A stretch of 49,532 nucleotides of DNA from NCBI GenBank assembly GCA_005223095.1, contig NJBQ01000006.1:1-49532 (forward strand), in the 5' to 3' direction. The stretch's first letter is position 1, and every line of letters begins with the position of its first letter. A program made the translations under genes and the position numbers. Below, piece by piece: positions 48,800 through 49,532 of this stretch. The notes below the pieces were generated by a model. That model was not told the DNA's origin. It saw only the letters and a program-made list of their open reading frames with translations, and did no database searches. Source of the stretch: Candidatus Aerophobetes bacterium Ae_b3a (GTDB lineage: Bacteria > Aerophobota > Aerophobia > Aerophobales > AE-B3A).

Positions 48800-48954
48800 A
48801 ACTGTCTCAGGACAATTTTCTTCCGTCGCTGTTTTTCGTTGCTGGTTGCTCGCACCCCTCACCCCATCCCTCTCCCCACAGAGGAGAGGGTATTTTTCTT
48901 TCTTTTCGAGCAACGGGCGACGAATTTCGATTCACGATTCACGAAATACGATTC
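48800..48954. repeat. Composite repeat: family-E end, AGCAACN units, REP, ACGANNN heptads
   Basis: 48806-48835 matches the family-E start (GACAATTTTCTTCCGTCGCT). 48833-48850 reads, on the minus strand, as AGCAACC/AGCAACG units followed by AAAAACA, as at 7169-7203. 48855-48890 is a REP palindrome. 48920-48954 is five 7-bp units (ACGAATT, TCGATTC, ACGATTC, ACGAAAT, ACGATTC) ending four bases from the rsmI stop codon. Confidence 0.78.
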
Positions 48955-48958
48955 ACCA

Positions 48959-49532
48959 TTAATGTTTTCCCTCGATTACTAGAGTAAATTCTCCCCTTGG
49001 CTCTTTCTTTAGAAAAACTGCTTCTACCTCACTCACACTGCCTCTTATTATCTCCTCAAATTTTTTGGTTAGTTCTCTAGCAACAACGACGTTACGCTCT
49101 CCCAAAATTTCTCTGATCTCAGGCAAAATCTTCTTTATTCTATGGGGAGACTCGTAGAGAATGATAGTCCTTTTTTCCTTCTTCAATTGGTTTAATTTCT
49201 TTTTTCGCTCTGCCTTACTTCTCCCCAAGAAGCCCTCAAAGACAAAACTTTCCATAGAAATACCAGAAGCAACCAAAGCAATAATTAGAGCAGTGGGACC
49301 AGGAATAGGAACAATCCTAATCTCCTTTTTTACAGCTTCTCTTATCAGATAATAGCCAGGATCAGATATTCCTGGCATTCCTGCTTTGCTCACCAACGCA
49401 ATATCTTGTCCATTCTCTAAGCAATTTATTAGATAAGGAGCCTTTTTGAATTGATTTTGTTGGTAAAAACTGGTGACTGAGGTATGAATATCATAATGAG
49501 ATAGAAGCTTGCGGGTATGCCTGGTATCTTCG
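48959..49532 (-). CDS. rsmI: 16S rRNA (cytidine1402-2'-O)-methyltransferase, partial
   Basis: The C-terminal 190 residues of RsmI; the gene runs off the window, so its start is missing. The frame at the edge reads EDTRHTRKLLSHYDIHTSVT, then ENGQDIALVSKAGMPGISDP, PIPGPTALIIALVASGISME, FVFEGFLGRSKAERKKKL, YESPHRIKKIL and GEFTLVIEG, the standard order of the family. In the family the segment is usually LVSDAGTPGISDPG; here Asp and Thr are replaced by Lys and Met. A predicted start at 49396 (GTG) would cut the conserved N-terminal part. The stop is close to a heptad array. Confidence 0.93.
   Translation of the reverse strand, partial: EDTRHTRKLLSHYDIHTSVTSFYQQNQFKKAPYLINCLENGQDIALVSKAGMPGISDPGYYLIREAVKKEIRIVPIPGPTALIIALVASGISMESFVFEGFLGRSKAERKKKLNQLKKEKRTIILYESPHRIKKILPEIREILGERNVVVARELTKKFEEIIRGSVSEVEAVFLKKEPRGEFTLVIEGKH

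Overview
The window reads as one chromosomal segment, about 40% GC by eye, from a two-membrane (Gram-negative-type) bacterium, probably an uncultured lineage. The envelope genes (type II secretion/type IV pilus-like pseudopilins, an O-antigen ligase-like protein, RodA/PBP2) and the diaminopimelate enzymes (DapB, a DapL-like aminotransferase) support this. I cannot assign a phylum from sequence alone. No rRNA or tRNA gene was recognised; one tmRNA gene is present.

Layout. 0.3-4.4 kb is an accessory toxin-antitoxin/defence patch: a HEPN protein, a wHTH-MNT nucleotidyltransferase coupled to a HEPN tail, a RadC stub, and AbiEii/AbiEi, with most of it bracketed by a 53-nt direct repeat. 4.4-6.9 kb is an NAD operon (nadX-nadC-PHP phosphoesterase). 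7.3-15.1 kb is a run of six pseudopilin-like genes ending in a GspK with an inserted lamin-tail-like segment. 15-28 kb holds housekeeping genes (recG, rpmB, guaB3, prfB with its programmed frameshift, a Mth938-type gene, hup, smpB, ssrA, dapB, pdxJ, acpS, nnr, rho, rpmE). 28-30 kb encodes two secreted coiled-coil proteins, one with nine copies of a ~31-residue repeat and one with LysM. 30.5-34 kb holds an aminotransferase, a leuC-type aconitase and a homocysteine methyltransferase. 34.3-38.5 kb is rodA-mrdA, a four-helix-bundle gene and prmC, followed by ribE-ribBA-ribH to 40.8 kb. 41-49.5 kb holds a 2-oxoacid dehydrogenase E2, an AT-rich methyltransferase, the operon thpR-recA-amidase-gerMN-yhhQ, an O-antigen ligase-like gene and the 3' part of rsmI.

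The most unusual signal is between the genes. Nearly every long spacer carries short arrays with a strict 7-bp period, but with a different heptamer at different loci (AGCGNNT, ATGAACN, ACGANNN, AGCAACN, GNTGCGT/ATACGNN). Several arrays occur as inverted pairs. The pair at 37166-37557 encloses a complete four-helix-bundle (23S rRNA IVS/S23-like) gene whose start codon lies in one array and whose stop codon lies in the other. Other pairs at 18.8, 20.1 and 23.2 kb look like gene-less relatives. Many arrays touch or supply stop codons of neighbouring genes (GspK, RecG, DapB, PrmC, the methyltransferase; very close for PrfB, RsmI and a pilin). I infer a family of compact elements made of heptad arrays, sometimes with a four-helix-bundle gene, that settle at gene ends. 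Separate repeat families are a MITE-like element with GTAAATATTCAGT ends (four copies), a ~250-300-bp element with CGGCCTTCGGCC hairpins (three copies), and CCCTCTCC/GGAGAGGG REP-like palindromes (five copies).
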